Below are positions 26,036-34,804 of a stretch of DNA of 42,847 bases, one piece after another (the first letter of the stretch is position 1; every line of letters begins with the position of its first letter). The notes under the pieces are model-generated. The model ran no database searches, was not told the DNA's origin, and saw only the letters and a program-made list of their open reading frames with translations. Both the position numbers and the translations under genes were made by a program. Source of the stretch: an uncultured Gammaproteobacteria bacterium (GTDB lineage Bacteria > Pseudomonadota > Gammaproteobacteria > Arenicellales > JAANXG01); assembly GCA_947259875.1 (NCBI GenBank), contig CAMYNX010000012.1, positions 1 through 42,847 on the forward strand, written 5' to 3'.

Positions 26036-26934
26036 TTGAGATCTTCGTTGTAACCCAACGCGTTCAGGGCAGCTTGATTATCAGCCCAACCACTACGCAC
26101 TTTCACTCGTAATTCCAGATGCACTTGTTTCCCAAGGAATCGCTCCAGCTGTTTTCTCGCCTCAATACCAATTTGCTTCAATCGCTGTCCTTGTTTTCCA
26201 ATGACGATTGCTTTATGACTTGGTTTATCCACCCACACTTGTGCCTGGAGTATGGCGATTTTGCCGCGGTCGTAGTACTCGATCAAATCTATCGCTGTGG
26301 CATAGGGTAATTCCTGACCTAACTGCCTGAATAACTGTTCCCTCACGAACTCAGCACAAATAAAGCGTTCGCCACGATCGGTCAACTGATCGACTGGAAA
26401 TCCTGCATCACCAGACGGCAGGTAAAGCTTAACGGTATCCAAAAACCTATCGACGTTGTAGCCTGTTTTTGCTGATACGGGAATGGTCTCATTGAAATCA
26501 AACAATTGCCTGGACTGCTCTATCAATGGTAGTAATTCTTCTTTATTTCTGAGGCAATCTACCTTATTGATGGCCAGAATCACCGGCGTCGATGTCCCGG
26601 TAATAGTCTTGAGAACATCGCTATCCGCCGCTTGCCAACCTATGGACTCGATTACCAATACCAGTACGTCAACACCTCGGGTACTGGCAACTGCGGTACG
26701 ATTAATGGTCCGGTTTATCGCTTTGCCACGCTTTGCGTTAAAGCCAGGTGTGTCAACAAAAACAGCCTGTGAATCCTTTGTGGTTTTGATCCCAAGTATT
26801 CGATGTCGTGTTGTTTGCGGCCGACGTGAAGTAATGCTGATCTTTTTTCCGACAAGACGGTTTATCAACGTCGATTTGCCAACGTTGGGGCGCCCCATCA
26901 GGGTAATGTAACCAAATCTGAAAGTTGTGCTCAT
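26032..26934 (-). CDS. era: GTPase Era
   Basis: The 300-residue essential GTPase binds 16S rRNA near its 3' end and helps 30S maturation. G1 is GRPNVGKST, the switch region has TSRRPQTTRHRI, G3 is DTPGF, G4 is NKVD and G5 is VSAKTG. The C-terminal KH domain (about 200-300) includes KAIVIGKQGQRLKQIG and a final GWADNQAALNALGY. The ATG overlaps the rnc stop by four bases. This tight rnc-era-recO arrangement is conserved. Confidence 0.97.
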   Translation of the reverse strand: MSTTFRFGYITLMGRPNVGKSTLINRLVGKKISITSRRPQTTRHRILGIKTTKDSQAVFVDTPGFNAKRGKAINRTINRTAVASTRGVDVLVLVIESIGWQAADSDVLKTITGTSTPVILAINKVDCLRNKEELLPLIEQSRQLFDFNETIPVSAKTGYNVDRFLDTVKLYLPSGDAGFPVDQLTDRGERFICAEFVREQLFRQLGQELPYATAIDLIEYYDRGKIAILQAQVWVDKPSHKAIVIGKQGQRLKQIGIEARKQLERFLGKQVHLELRVKVRSGWADNQAALNALGYNEDLK

Positions 26935-27605
26935 TGCTCAGAAAGAGCGAAGATCGCCTGCTCCGCCGCGGATTGTTCAGCGTCTCGCCGACTTGTACCG
27001 GTTGCAGTAAAGGTCTGCTGAACACCTTCTATTCGGCACTCTACTTCAAAAGTTTGACAATGCGGTTCTCCACTGACGTTTACTATCAGATAGTTGGGTA
27101 CCGCCAGACCATGTTTTTGCAGATACTCTTGCAATCGGCTTTTCGCGTCCTTGTAAGCCGTATCCGGTCGCAAGTTATCTAGATCCGGCCCGAACACGTC
27201 CAAGACGAAATCCTTACATGGTCCCAATCCCCCATCCAAATAAATCGCTCCAATAATGGCTTCAAGAGCATCAGCCAGAATCGAGTTTCTTTCATGCCCT
27301 CCGCTTTTTAGCTCCCCTTCTCCTAGAATCACAACCTGACCAAGTTCCAGACTTCGCGCAACTTGCGCGAGCGTATCCTTGCGTACAATGGCCGCGCGCA
27401 TACGGCTTAGTTTGCCTTCGGTCAGATCTGGGAAACGAAAATATAGCCATTCAGCTATGATAAAGCCGAGAATGCTATCGCCAAGAAACTCGAGGCGTTC
27501 GTAATTATCTGCGCTTCGACTGCGGTGCGTTAACGCCTTTTTTAGTAACTGCGGGTCGGTGAAGCGATAATGAACCCTGGAACATATGTGTTCGTACTCA
27601 TCCAT
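26931..27605 (-). CDS. rnc: Ribonuclease III
   Basis: The 224-residue enzyme cuts double-stranded RNA and processes the rRNA precursor. The catalytic signature ERLEFLGDSILGF with its acidic residues and ILADALEAIIGAIYLDGG are both intact. The C-terminal dsRNA-binding domain has DAKSRLQEYLQKHG and ends SRRDAEQSAAEQAIFAL. Its ATG overlaps the stop of the DUF4845 gene (TAATG), which suggests coupled translation. Confidence 0.97.
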   Translation of the reverse strand: MDEYEHICSRVHYRFTDPQLLKKALTHRSRSADNYERLEFLGDSILGFIIAEWLYFRFPDLTEGKLSRMRAAIVRKDTLAQVARSLELGQVVILGEGELKSGGHERNSILADALEAIIGAIYLDGGLGPCKDFVLDVFGPDLDNLRPDTAYKDAKSRLQEYLQKHGLAVPNYLIVNVSGEPHCQTFEVECRIEGVQQTFTATGTSRRDAEQSAAEQAIFALSEQ

Positions 27606-27982
27606 TAGCGCAGGGCAATATCGGCCCTGTTCTTAAAATCAAGTAAAGCGCTGATATTGTAGACAAGCGGCACTACAACTTCATAGTCGATCGCTATAGT
27701 CATAATCTTGTCTTTCTTGTCTATTGTTAGGGACTCCTTTAGATCAACGATTTCATGCGCGTAATCGATGTACAGTATATTGTCGAGTTCTTGAATGACC
27801 TGCCGCCGAGTCATGTTGGTGATACGGGGATCTTCGACGATCTTCTCCATGGCCTCTTGTAACTTTAAATTGTCGAAATATGGAGGAAATAGCCTCATAA
27901 ACAACAACGCCAAGAGGACAAGAAGTACGACAACAGCCGACAGGCTCCAAAAAGTCCAACCTGATTGTTTATTTCTCATCAC
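27605..27982 (-). CDS. DUF4845 membrane-anchored protein
   Basis: The 125-residue protein has one N-terminal membrane segment (SLSAVVVLLVLLALLFMRLF) preceded by a basic MMRNKQSGW stretch, then a soluble domain facing the periplasm. It belongs to DUF4845, a family regularly found between lepB and rnc in gammaproteobacteria. Function is unknown; a link to the signal peptidase is inferred from position only. It lies 11 bases after lepB and overlaps rnc. Confidence 0.82.
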   Translation of the reverse strand: MMRNKQSGWTFWSLSAVVVLLVLLALLFMRLFPPYFDNLKLQEAMEKIVEDPRITNMTRRQVIQELDNILYIDYAHEIVDLKESLTIDKKDKIMTIAIDYEVVVPLVYNISALLDFKNRADIALR

Positions 27983-27993
27983 TAAACCCCGTT

Positions 27994-28794
27994 TTACCTA
28001 ATAGTATCTCCGATACGCTCCCAGTCTACCCCTCCCCCGGATGATACATTCCAGCTAAACCAGATAAAGAACGCGCGACCAATAACGTTCCTCTCGGGGA
28101 CGAAACCCCAAAAACGACTATCATTACTATAGTCCCGGTTGTCCCCCATCACAAAGTAGTGCCCCTCGGGCACCGTAAAACTCATACTCGTGGTCTTCTT
28201 TCCCGGGTCCGTCAGAATGTCGTGTTTAGAATCGCCCAACTCTTCTGCAAATTGATTGGCAACGATATGCCGCCTCCCGGCTTCTTCGAAGGGATAGGTG
28301 CCGACGAGTTCTGTGGGCAACTGTGCGCCATTAATATATAAATGTTTATTTCTGTATTCTACTTTGTCGCCAGGCAAACCCACCACCCGCTTTATGAAAT
28401 TAATGCTCACATCATGTGGGAATCTAAATACCATCACATCTCCGCGTTTAGGCGACGACATGTCGACTATCTTTTTGTTGATAATGGGCAACCGCAGGCC
28501 ATATCTAAACTTATTTACGAGTATAAAATCACCCACCTGCAAGCTCGGTAACATAGAGCCCGATGGGATACGAAACGGTTCTACCACAAAGGAACGTAGA
28601 ACAAATACTAGCAATATGACAGGAAAAAACGCTTTTGCGTATTCAACTAACCAGGGTTCTTTTCTTGTTGCGTGTACTTCATCTGATCCTGATTTTTGTA
28701 TATTTTCCAATTGTGGTCTTCTAAATAATCGATCCAATAGCCAGATCCCACCCGTCACTATTAGCGCCGTGAACAAGATTAACGCAAAATCCAT
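27994..28794 (-). CDS. lepB: Signal peptidase I
   Basis: The 266-residue membrane protease removes signal peptides from exported proteins. It has two N-terminal membrane segments (LILFTALIVTGGIWLL and FFPVILLVFVLRSFVV). The catalytic Ser-Lys dyad is S80 in PSGSMLPS and K135 in NFIKRVVGLPGDKVEY. The late GDNRDYSNDSRFWGFVP box is also present. It lies two bases after lepA, as in many proteobacteria, and is followed by DUF4845. Confidence 0.96.
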   Translation of the reverse strand: MDFALILFTALIVTGGIWLLDRLFRRPQLENIQKSGSDEVHATRKEPWLVEYAKAFFPVILLVFVLRSFVVEPFRIPSGSMLPSLQVGDFILVNKFRYGLRLPIINKKIVDMSSPKRGDVMVFRFPHDVSINFIKRVVGLPGDKVEYRNKHLYINGAQLPTELVGTYPFEEAGRRHIVANQFAEELGDSKHDILTDPGKKTTSMSFTVPEGHYFVMGDNRDYSNDSRFWGFVPERNVIGRAFFIWFSWNVSSGGGVDWERIGDTIR

Positions 28795-28796
28795 GC

Positions 28797-30605
28797 TTAC
28801 TCTCCTTCAACTTTCAGCACGGCTAAAAACGCCTCCTGCGGTATCTCTACTGATCCAATTTGTTTCATTCGCCTTTTACCCTTTTTCTGTTTCTCCAGAA
28901 GTTTTCTTTTTCGAGTAATATCCCCGCCGTAGCATTTCGCGGTTACATTTTTACGTAACGCCTTAACTGTCTCCCGTGCAATAACCCGGGATCCAATCGC
29001 AGCTTGGATCGCAACGTCAAACAATTGCCGCGGTATCAAGCTGCGCATGCGCTTGACCAGCTCTCGCGCTCGATAGTCCGCCTGTTTGCGATGTACCAGA
29101 ATTGATAATGGATCAACCTTATCACCATTAATCATAATATCTACTTTGCACATATCACTTGCGCGAAAACATTTCAATTCGTAATCCAGTGAGGCATATC
29201 CGCGGCTAACAGATTTGAGTTTGTCAAAGAAATCGAGAACTACCTCATTCAACGGAAGCTCGAAGGTCAGCATGACCCTGCGCCCCAGGTATTGAATATC
29301 CTTATGTATACCACGCTTTTCTATGCACAACGTAATAATCGAACCGACATATTCTTGCGGCATGAGCATGCGCGCTTCGATAAACGGCTCTCGAATCTCG
29401 CTGATCATTGCCAGGTCGGGCAGCTGACTTGGGTTCTCGATGGATACCACCTCTCCCTTGGTCGTTTCAATCTCATATACGACAGTGGGGGCGGTGGTAA
29501 TGAGTTCCAGGTTATATTCTCTTTCCAGCCTCTCTTGTACGATTTCCAAATGCAACATTCCGAGAAATCCGCATCGAAATCCAAAACCCAGCGCCTCTGA
29601 GGTCTCGGGATCATAACGCAACGATGCATCGTTGAGGCTCAACCGATCTAAAGCATCACGCAGGGCACCGTAGTCGCCCGAATTCACAGGATACAACCCG
29701 GCGAAAACACGAGGTTTGATTTCCTGAAAGCCACTCAGGGGGTTATCTGCCGGCACTGCGCTGCCGGTCACCGTATCACCCACCCGCGCGCCTTTTACAT
29801 CCCTAACGCCTGCAATAAGATACCCAACATCGCCCGCTAGCAGCCGTTGCGCAGGCGTGCGCTTGGGAGTAAAAACCCCTATCTGTTCGGCCACGTAATC
29901 CCTGCCGGTTGCCATCATGCGGATCTTATCTTTGACCTTTAGTCCGCCGTCAATGATGCGAATGAGAGAAATAGTGCCCAGATAGTTGTCGAACCAAGAA
30001 TCCAGAATCAGCGCCTTCAATCGGCCGTCGACGTGTCCCTGGGGAGGAGGTAGGTGTTCGACGATGGCCTCGAGGATGTCGTCGACGCCCTGTCCAGTCT
30101 TCGCACTGCAATGAACCGCATTTTCGCATGAAATTCCAATAATGTTCTCAATATCTTCTATGACACGCGCTGGCTCTGCAGCTGGCAGATCGATCTTATT
30201 GAGGATCGGTATCACTTCCAAACCCAAATCCACGGCGGTATGACAATTCGCAACCGTCTGTGCCTCAACCCCCTGCGAGGCGTCCACCACAAGCAATGCT
30301 CCTTCACAGGCGGTCAACGATCTCGACACCTCATAGGAAAAATCCACGTGTCCTGGCGTGTCAATGAGATTCAAACGATAAACGCCACCATCCCGGGCTC
30401 GATACGCCAACGCGACGCTCTGCGCTTTAATAGTGATACCTCGCTCCCGTTCTAGTTCCATGGAATCCAACACCTGGTCTTCCATTTCGCGCTCTGATAG
30501 TCCTCCACATCGCTGAATAAAACGGTCAGCAAGCGTAGACTTACCATGGTCAACATGCGCGATAATGGCAAAGTTGCGCATCTTAGTGAGATCGTGGGCA
30601 CTCAT
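28797..30605 (-). CDS. lepA: Elongation factor 4 (LepA)
   Basis: The GTPase back-translocates stalled ribosomes or assists initiation under stress. It has [15 protein letters not shown], the switch [19 protein letters not shown] and NKIDLP, then domains II, III, V and the LepA-specific C-terminal domain ending [17 protein letters not shown]. The ATG at 30605 gives 602 residues, the usual length; a TTG at 30623 would add six more and neither has a clear ribosome binding site. It starts the lepA-lepB-DUF4845-rnc-era-recO-pdxJ run and is separated from mucD by a terminator and a MITE. Confidence 0.96.
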   Translation of the reverse strand: MSAHDLTKMRNFAIIAHVDHGKSTLADRFIQRCGGLSEREMEDQVLDSMELERERGITIKAQSVALAYRARDGGVYRLNLIDTPGHVDFSYEVSRSLTACEGALLVVDASQGVEAQTVANCHTAVDLGLEVIPILNKIDLPAAEPARVIEDIENIIGISCENAVHCSAKTGQGVDDILEAIVEHLPPPQGHVDGRLKALILDSWFDNYLGTISLIRIIDGGLKVKDKIRMMATGRDYVAEQIGVFTPKRTPAQRLLAGDVGYLIAGVRDVKGARVGDTVTGSAVPADNPLSGFQEIKPRVFAGLYPVNSGDYGALRDALDRLSLNDASLRYDPETSEALGFGFRCGFLGMLHLEIVQERLEREYNLELITTAPTVVYEIETTKGEVVSIENPSQLPDLAMISEIREPFIEARMLMPQEYVGSIITLCIEKRGIHKDIQYLGRRVMLTFELPLNEVVLDFFDKLKSVSRGYASLDYELKCFRASDMCKVDIMINGDKVDPLSILVHRKQADYRARELVKRMRSLIPRQLFDVAIQAAIGSRVIARETVKALRKNVTAKCYGGDITRKRKLLEKQKKGKRRMKQIGSVEIPQEAFLAVLKVEGE

Positions 30606-30671
30606 CTGGTTCTGAAATTGCAATATATACCGCGTCGACGATATTCCTGGCGTGTCATGTTGTTATATAAG

Positions 30672-30694
30672 AAAAAAGGGCGCACAGCGCGCCC
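30672..30694 (-). terminator. Rho-independent terminator downstream of mucD
   Basis: On the minus strand GGGCGC-GCTGT-GCGCCC is followed by TTTTTT. It lies more than 350 bases past the mucD stop because the MITE copy C sits in between. It ends the rpoE-rseA-mucB-mucD unit ahead of lepA. Confidence 0.8.
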
Positions 30695-30749
30695 CTTCTA
30701 CCTGACGATCAAGCCGTTAAGTCTAGATCAAGATTACATCCATGGGCTA

Positions 30750-31027
30750 GCCCGCATATTTCACCAGTATCCGGGAAGCTGGCGCAGGACAGGGGTAACT
30801 GAACCCCCTGCTGTGCGGGGACAAGCGCCGGCTGGAGCGAAAGCCATAGCCGTAGCTATGGCTTGAGTGAAGCCCCAGTGCAGGCGTGCCTGGACCAGCC
30901 AGAGCCCGGATAGGACACCGGCCGTATACAGAACATGCCCGGGCCACGTGCTCTAGATTCGGTATATACAAAAGGTTTTTCATTCAATTATGCCAAGGCC
31001 GGTGACCGACTGGTGCAATGTGCGGGC
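30750..31027 (+). mobile_element. MITE-like element, copy C
   Basis: The left end GCCCGCATATTTCACC (30750-30765) and the right end GGTGCAATGTGCGGGC (31012-31027) are inverted copies that differ at two of 16 positions. The core shares 26 identical bases with copy A (30805-30830) and has a palindrome AGCCATAGCCGTAGCTATGGC near 30842-30862. It ends 21 bases before the mucD stop codon and lies between mucD and its terminator. Confidence 0.75.
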
Positions 31028-31047
31028 GAGCTTCTGGTCGCCGATGA

Positions 31048-32475
31048 CTAATTGTTACCATCCGCGTCTCCGTCCGTCCTCAAGGCAAGAAACAGTGATC
31101 GGTTCTCGCGACGAATCAACACCGGCACCGATTTGCCGGGTATAAGCTCACCGACTATTTTCTTGAAGGTATCGACATCCGTAACCGCTTTGTCTTGGAT
31201 TTGAACAATCACATCGCCGGTCTGTATCCCAGCCCGGGTGGCTGGACCTGATGCAACCTCTGCCACGTATACGCCATTCTCCAGATCCATTTTCTTCTTC
31301 TGTTCCCGAGTGAGATCCTTGACCGTCATTCCCAATAATTTATCATCCGCCTCCTGTTCTCCGGCTCGCTCTGCGAGCTGTTGCTCGTCTTCAGGTAACT
31401 CTCCTATAGTGACTTCGACGATTCGCGATTTACCCCCGCGTATCACCTCGAGTTTTACCGTTTCCCCAATTGGCGTAAAACCAACCAATGGCGGCAGGTC
31501 GGACATTCTTGAAAGCTCACTGTCGTTATAGCGTAAAATAATATCGCCAGGCTTGAGATTGGAGGCCGCAGCCGGACTGTTCGACATGATCTCGGACACC
31601 AGGGCCCCGGTGGGCTTTTCCATGCCGAACGACTCAGCCAACTCGCTGGTGACGTCTTGAATTAGTACACCTAACCATCCACGCGACACCTTACCGGATC
31701 GTTTGAGTTGATCCGTCACCTCGGTGGCAATATCGATCGGCACCGCAAACGATAGACCCATAAAGCCCCCGGTTCGGCTGTAGATCTGCGCATTGATGCC
31801 CACTACCTCGCCGTCGAGATTAAATAGCGGTCCACCGGAGTTACCGGGATTAATAGCGACATCGGTCTGTATAAAAGGCACGTAATTCTCATTAGGCAGG
31901 CTTCTTCCTTTCGCCGACACGATGCCAGCCGTTGCCGTGCTTTCGAAACCGAACGGCGATCCGATCGCGAGCACCCATTCCCCTACCGAAAGCTTCTGCG
32001 GATTACCAATCCGAACCGCTGGCAATCCTTCGGCTTCAACCTTTAATAGTGCGACATCGCTACGCCGGTCGGAACCGATCACCTTGGCCTCGAGTTCTCG
32101 GCGATCGCTAAATCGCACCAAAATTTCCGTCGCGTCAGCAATCACGTGGGCAGAGGTCATAATATAACCGTCTTCAGAAATCACGAATCCAGAGCCTAGT
32201 GATCGCGCATCTCGTTCCTCTGGCAACTCATCGAAGAAGCGGCGAAAGAAATCACGAAATGGGCTGTCCTCCGGCAGATCTGGGATATTAAACTCCCGCG
32301 GTGTCTTGTGGCTTTTCAGGACCTGTGTGGTGCTAATGTTTACAACCGCACCAGCGTTTTGTTTGACCAACAAAGCGAAATCCGGAAGTTCCCCGCGATA
32401 CGCGAAAACTGTATTCCCAACGCCAAGAAAAATCAAAAAAGCAAAAATATTGGTAAATTTTAAATTCACGTTCAA
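31048..32475 (-). CDS. mucD: Periplasmic serine protease MucD/DegP family
   Basis: The 475-residue HtrA-type protease degrades or refolds damaged envelope proteins. A signal peptide (TNIFAFLIFLGVGNTVFA) is followed by the trypsin-like domain with the triad H110 (TSAHVI), D140 (RRSDVALL) and S213 (GNSGGPLF). Two PDZ domains follow, at about 265-360 and 380-465. It is the last gene of the rpoE-rseA-mucB-mucD set, as in Pseudomonas. The frame opens at TTG 32475; a GTG at 32469 would also work and loses only two residues. Confidence 0.93.
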   Translation of the reverse strand: MNVNLKFTNIFAFLIFLGVGNTVFAYRGELPDFALLVKQNAGAVVNISTTQVLKSHKTPREFNIPDLPEDSPFRDFFRRFFDELPEERDARSLGSGFVISEDGYIMTSAHVIADATEILVRFSDRRELEAKVIGSDRRSDVALLKVEAEGLPAVRIGNPQKLSVGEWVLAIGSPFGFESTATAGIVSAKGRSLPNENYVPFIQTDVAINPGNSGGPLFNLDGEVVGINAQIYSRTGGFMGLSFAVPIDIATEVTDQLKRSGKVSRGWLGVLIQDVTSELAESFGMEKPTGALVSEIMSNSPAAASNLKPGDIILRYNDSELSRMSDLPPLVGFTPIGETVKLEVIRGGKSRIVEVTIGELPEDEQQLAERAGEQEADDKLLGMTVKDLTREQKKKMDLENGVYVAEVASGPATRAGIQTGDVIVQIQDKAVTDVDTFKKIVGELIPGKSVPVLIRRENRSLFLALRTDGDADGNN

Positions 32476-32477
32476 AA

Positions 32478-33446
32478 CTACTCCGTTCTGGTAACCGACA
32501 TGGCGATCATGTTTACCGTCTTAGACGGTACGTCGCCCACAACAGTGACTTGATAATTATCGATCACTGTGCCGTAAGCGTTGATCGCTCCCATGCTATT
32601 TAGCCCACTGATGGGCTTGGTTGAATCTGCCAATTTCTCCACGAAAATCGACACCGCGACAAGCCCATCCGAATATACCAAATGCTCGACCATTTGTTTG
32701 CGCATTGGTGACATTCTTTTCAATTTGCGTGTCAACATGAATCCATCAGGGTATCTAGCTGCCTCCCATTTTACATCCCCTTGGATATTTTTCGGCTCGT
32801 CTTTCTTGTTGACACCGTACCAAACCAGCTGTTTTTTCGGTGTCAGGGGAACTAAATCCTTCTCGGCTATCGGTTTTCCGATGTGTATGTCCGTAAACAT
32901 ATATTGCTCGATGGGCTCTGAGTCCGTATCCATCAATGATGCCTTGAGTAATAATCCAGTGTCTTCATCTACCCAGAGATCATGTCCATAACGATATTCG
33001 TCCCTCGGCAGAATCCAAATTTGTACTACCTTGCGATCGGCAATACGTCCTTTGCCACCCATGGTGATACGGTAGTTATTTTCGAGCTTGTCGAGCTGCT
33101 TGGGAAGAATGTGTGGAAAATTGTTACTGGACACCTGACGGTACTCGTGGACCCCCATCCGTCTGTCCGGCAGGTAACACCATATTTGCTCGGCATCGCG
33201 CACAATCTCGCGCGGTGCACCATTAAGCGAATAGATACGTTCCTTTATCACCCCGTGTTGTGATTGATGGACTACGCGCATCACCTCGATCTGATTTTGC
33301 ATCACGTATACGAACGTACCCCGGTAATCCAACTCCAGGGCTGCATCGTTCATCTTCATCAACCAATGCTTGGTATCCTCATCCGACTTAGCTGAAAAAG
33401 ATATCACGCAGAGGAGGATAAGTAAGACTTTTGACACGTAGATCAC
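32478..33446 (-). CDS. mucB: Sigma-E regulatory protein MucB/RseB
   Basis: The 322-residue periplasmic protein binds the anti-sigma factor RseA/MucA and shields it from DegS-type cleavage, sensing mislocalised lipoprotein or LPS. It has a short signal peptide (KVLLILLCVISFSAKS). The large LolA-like domain has DYRGTFVYVMQNQIEVMRVVHQ and the DYLPDRR-like WCYLPDRRMGV block. A small C-terminal domain ends with NAYGTVIDNYQVTVVGDVP. The GTG start overlaps the rseA stop by four bases. Confidence 0.93.
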   Translation of the reverse strand: MIYVSKVLLILLCVISFSAKSDEDTKHWLMKMNDAALELDYRGTFVYVMQNQIEVMRVVHQSQHGVIKERIYSLNGAPREIVRDAEQIWCYLPDRRMGVHEYRQVSSNNFPHILPKQLDKLENNYRITMGGKGRIADRKVVQIWILPRDEYRYGHDLWVDEDTGLLLKASLMDTDSEPIEQYMFTDIHIGKPIAEKDLVPLTPKKQLVWYGVNKKDEPKNIQGDVKWEAARYPDGFMLTRKLKRMSPMRKQMVEHLVYSDGLVAVSIFVEKLADSTKPISGLNSMGAINAYGTVIDNYQVTVVGDVPSKTVNMIAMSVTRTE

Positions 33447-33976
33447 TCTTTGGCGTCGTAACTCACAAACTTGGCATACGAAATCAGACCATTTAACCCC
33501 GCCATCGGAGTGAACTCTCCGTGTTCCACTAGTAATGCATTTAACTGATCTTCATGTTCCGGAGTGGCGTTTTCCCATCTTGTAGCGTGTTCGATGATCG
33601 CAACTGAAGAAGATTGCTTATTCACATCGAGCGTCACCGCTTCTTGATTCAGCACGTAGACGCCGACTGCAACCACCGCCATGATCGACGCCGCTATTGC
33701 CACTGTGGGAGACCAACTCCAGTAAGATGATCGCCCCCCGGATGCCGGTAATCGGGAGTTCAGTTTATCCGGCTGATCGTGACCAATCAATTGCGCAACG
33801 CGCTGTACCAGTCCCGGGCTGTGGGCGTTGATCTCTCGCCGAAACGCCGCTCCAATCAGGTTGTATCGATGCCACAGGTCAGAAAGCTCTTCATCCTTAC
33901 TAACCGTTTTTAGGGCTTCGTCCCGTTCACGTTTCGAGAGTTCATCATCTAAAAGTGCTGAAATCTTTTCTTTCAT
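33443..33976 (-). CDS. rseA: Anti-sigma-E factor RseA/MucA
   Basis: The 177-residue protein has a cytoplasmic N-terminal domain that binds sigma-E (MKEKISALLDDELSKRE, then DLWHRYNLIGAAFR, typical of RseA_N). A single membrane segment follows (VAIAASIMAVVAVGVYVL, about 92-109), then a periplasmic tail that would bind MucB. Proteolysis of it releases sigma-E under envelope stress. It follows rpoE by 39 bases and overlaps mucB. Confidence 0.92.
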   Translation of the reverse strand: MKEKISALLDDELSKRERDEALKTVSKDEELSDLWHRYNLIGAAFRREINAHSPGLVQRVAQLIGHDQPDKLNSRLPASGGRSSYWSWSPTVAIAASIMAVVAVGVYVLNQEAVTLDVNKQSSSVAIIEHATRWENATPEHEDQLNALLVEHGEFTPMAGLNGLISYAKFVSYDAKE

Positions 33977-34015
33977 ACGCGCTCTCTACCTAGCAGTTTT
34001 TGTCACGCTCCTTCG

Positions 34016-34627
34016 CTACTTCAACAACGGCCTCAAATGTTTATCAATCGCCTCTCGCGCCCGAAATATCCGCGAGCGTACTGTGCCAATTGGACATTCC
34101 ATCACCGTCGCAATCTCTTCATAACTAAGGCCCTCGATCTCCCGAAGCGTGATTGCTGTGCGTAAATCCTCGGGAAGCTCCTGTACCGCCCTGGTTACCC
34201 GATCAGCCAGCTCCCTGCTCAACAAATTGGCTTCTGGTGTTCCGATATCTCGAAGGTTTCTGCCAGATTCCGTGAGTTCCGCATCCCGCGCTTCGACGTC
34301 GGTGTTGGGGGGACGGCGACTCTGCGCAACCAAGTAGTTCTTGGCCGTATTTATGGCGATACGATAAAGCCATGTGTAGAATGCGCTATCCCCACGAAAA
34401 CCTCTAATCGCCCGGTATGCTTTAACAAAAACTTCCTGGGCGATATCCTCGACTTCTGACTGATCATAAACGTAGCGGGAAATGATGTTCGAAACCTTGA
34501 ACTGATATTTCCGAACCAACAGATCGAAGGCGCTTCTATCGCCTTTTTGAACCCGCTTTACGATTACAGCGTCAACGCCCTGACGGTCCCCACTCGACTT
34601 CATCCGATCAAAGCCAGGCATGGCCAC
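34016..34627 (-). CDS. rpoE: RNA polymerase sigma-E factor
   Basis: This 203-residue ECF sigma factor controls the envelope-stress response. Region 2 has FDLLVRKYQFKVSNIISRYV, the DVAQEVF-like DIAQEVFVKAYRAI, and FRGDSAFYTWLYRIAINTAKN. Region 4 has LPEDLRTAITLREIEGLSYEEIA and CPIGTVRSRIFRARE. The order rpoE-rseA-mucB-mucD and divergent nadB match Pseudomonas and relatives. A sigma-E type promoter lies upstream, so it probably activates itself. Confidence 0.97.
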   Translation of the reverse strand: MAMPGFDRMKSSGDRQGVDAVIVKRVQKGDRSAFDLLVRKYQFKVSNIISRYVYDQSEVEDIAQEVFVKAYRAIRGFRGDSAFYTWLYRIAINTAKNYLVAQSRRPPNTDVEARDAELTESGRNLRDIGTPEANLLSRELADRVTRAVQELPEDLRTAITLREIEGLSYEEIATVMECPIGTVRSRIFRAREAIDKHLRPLLK

Positions 34628-34644
34628 CTATATGCGTTAACGAG

Positions 34645-34671
34645 AGAGACAATAACGAAAGCGTAAAGTTC
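34645..34671 (-). promoter_or_regulatory. Sigma-E autoregulatory promoter of rpoE
   Basis: On the minus strand GAACTT (34671-34666) and TCTCT (34649-34645) are separated by exactly 16 bases, matching the sigma-E consensus GAACTT-N16-TCTGA at all but one or two positions. The predicted start is near 34638, about ten bases before the ATG at 34627. Confidence 0.68.
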
Positions 34672-34707
34672 TGTCCGATCCACTGAACTATTTGAATAGT
34701 TTATGAT

Positions 34708-34765
34708 TTGACAGTCTTTTGGAAGCCGGAAATTAAGAAACGAAAAAATATAACGGCAGTATAAT
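34708..34765 (+). promoter_or_regulatory. Candidate nadB promoter region
   Basis: TTGACA at 34708-34713 is followed after 17 bases by AATTAA, and TATAAT lies at 34760-34765 with only a weak -35 upstream. Either could drive nadB at 34805. Confidence 0.4.
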
Positions 34766-34804
34766 ACCTGAAAATCAAGCGGTTCGCCGTCTTGCCCCGA
34801 GCAC

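Larger units (their letters stand above)
30606..31047. other. Gap between mucD and lepA
   Basis: The stretch holds a terminator (30672-30694), MITE copy C (30750-31027) and the unresolved lepA promoter. No coding region is recognised. Confidence 0.6.
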
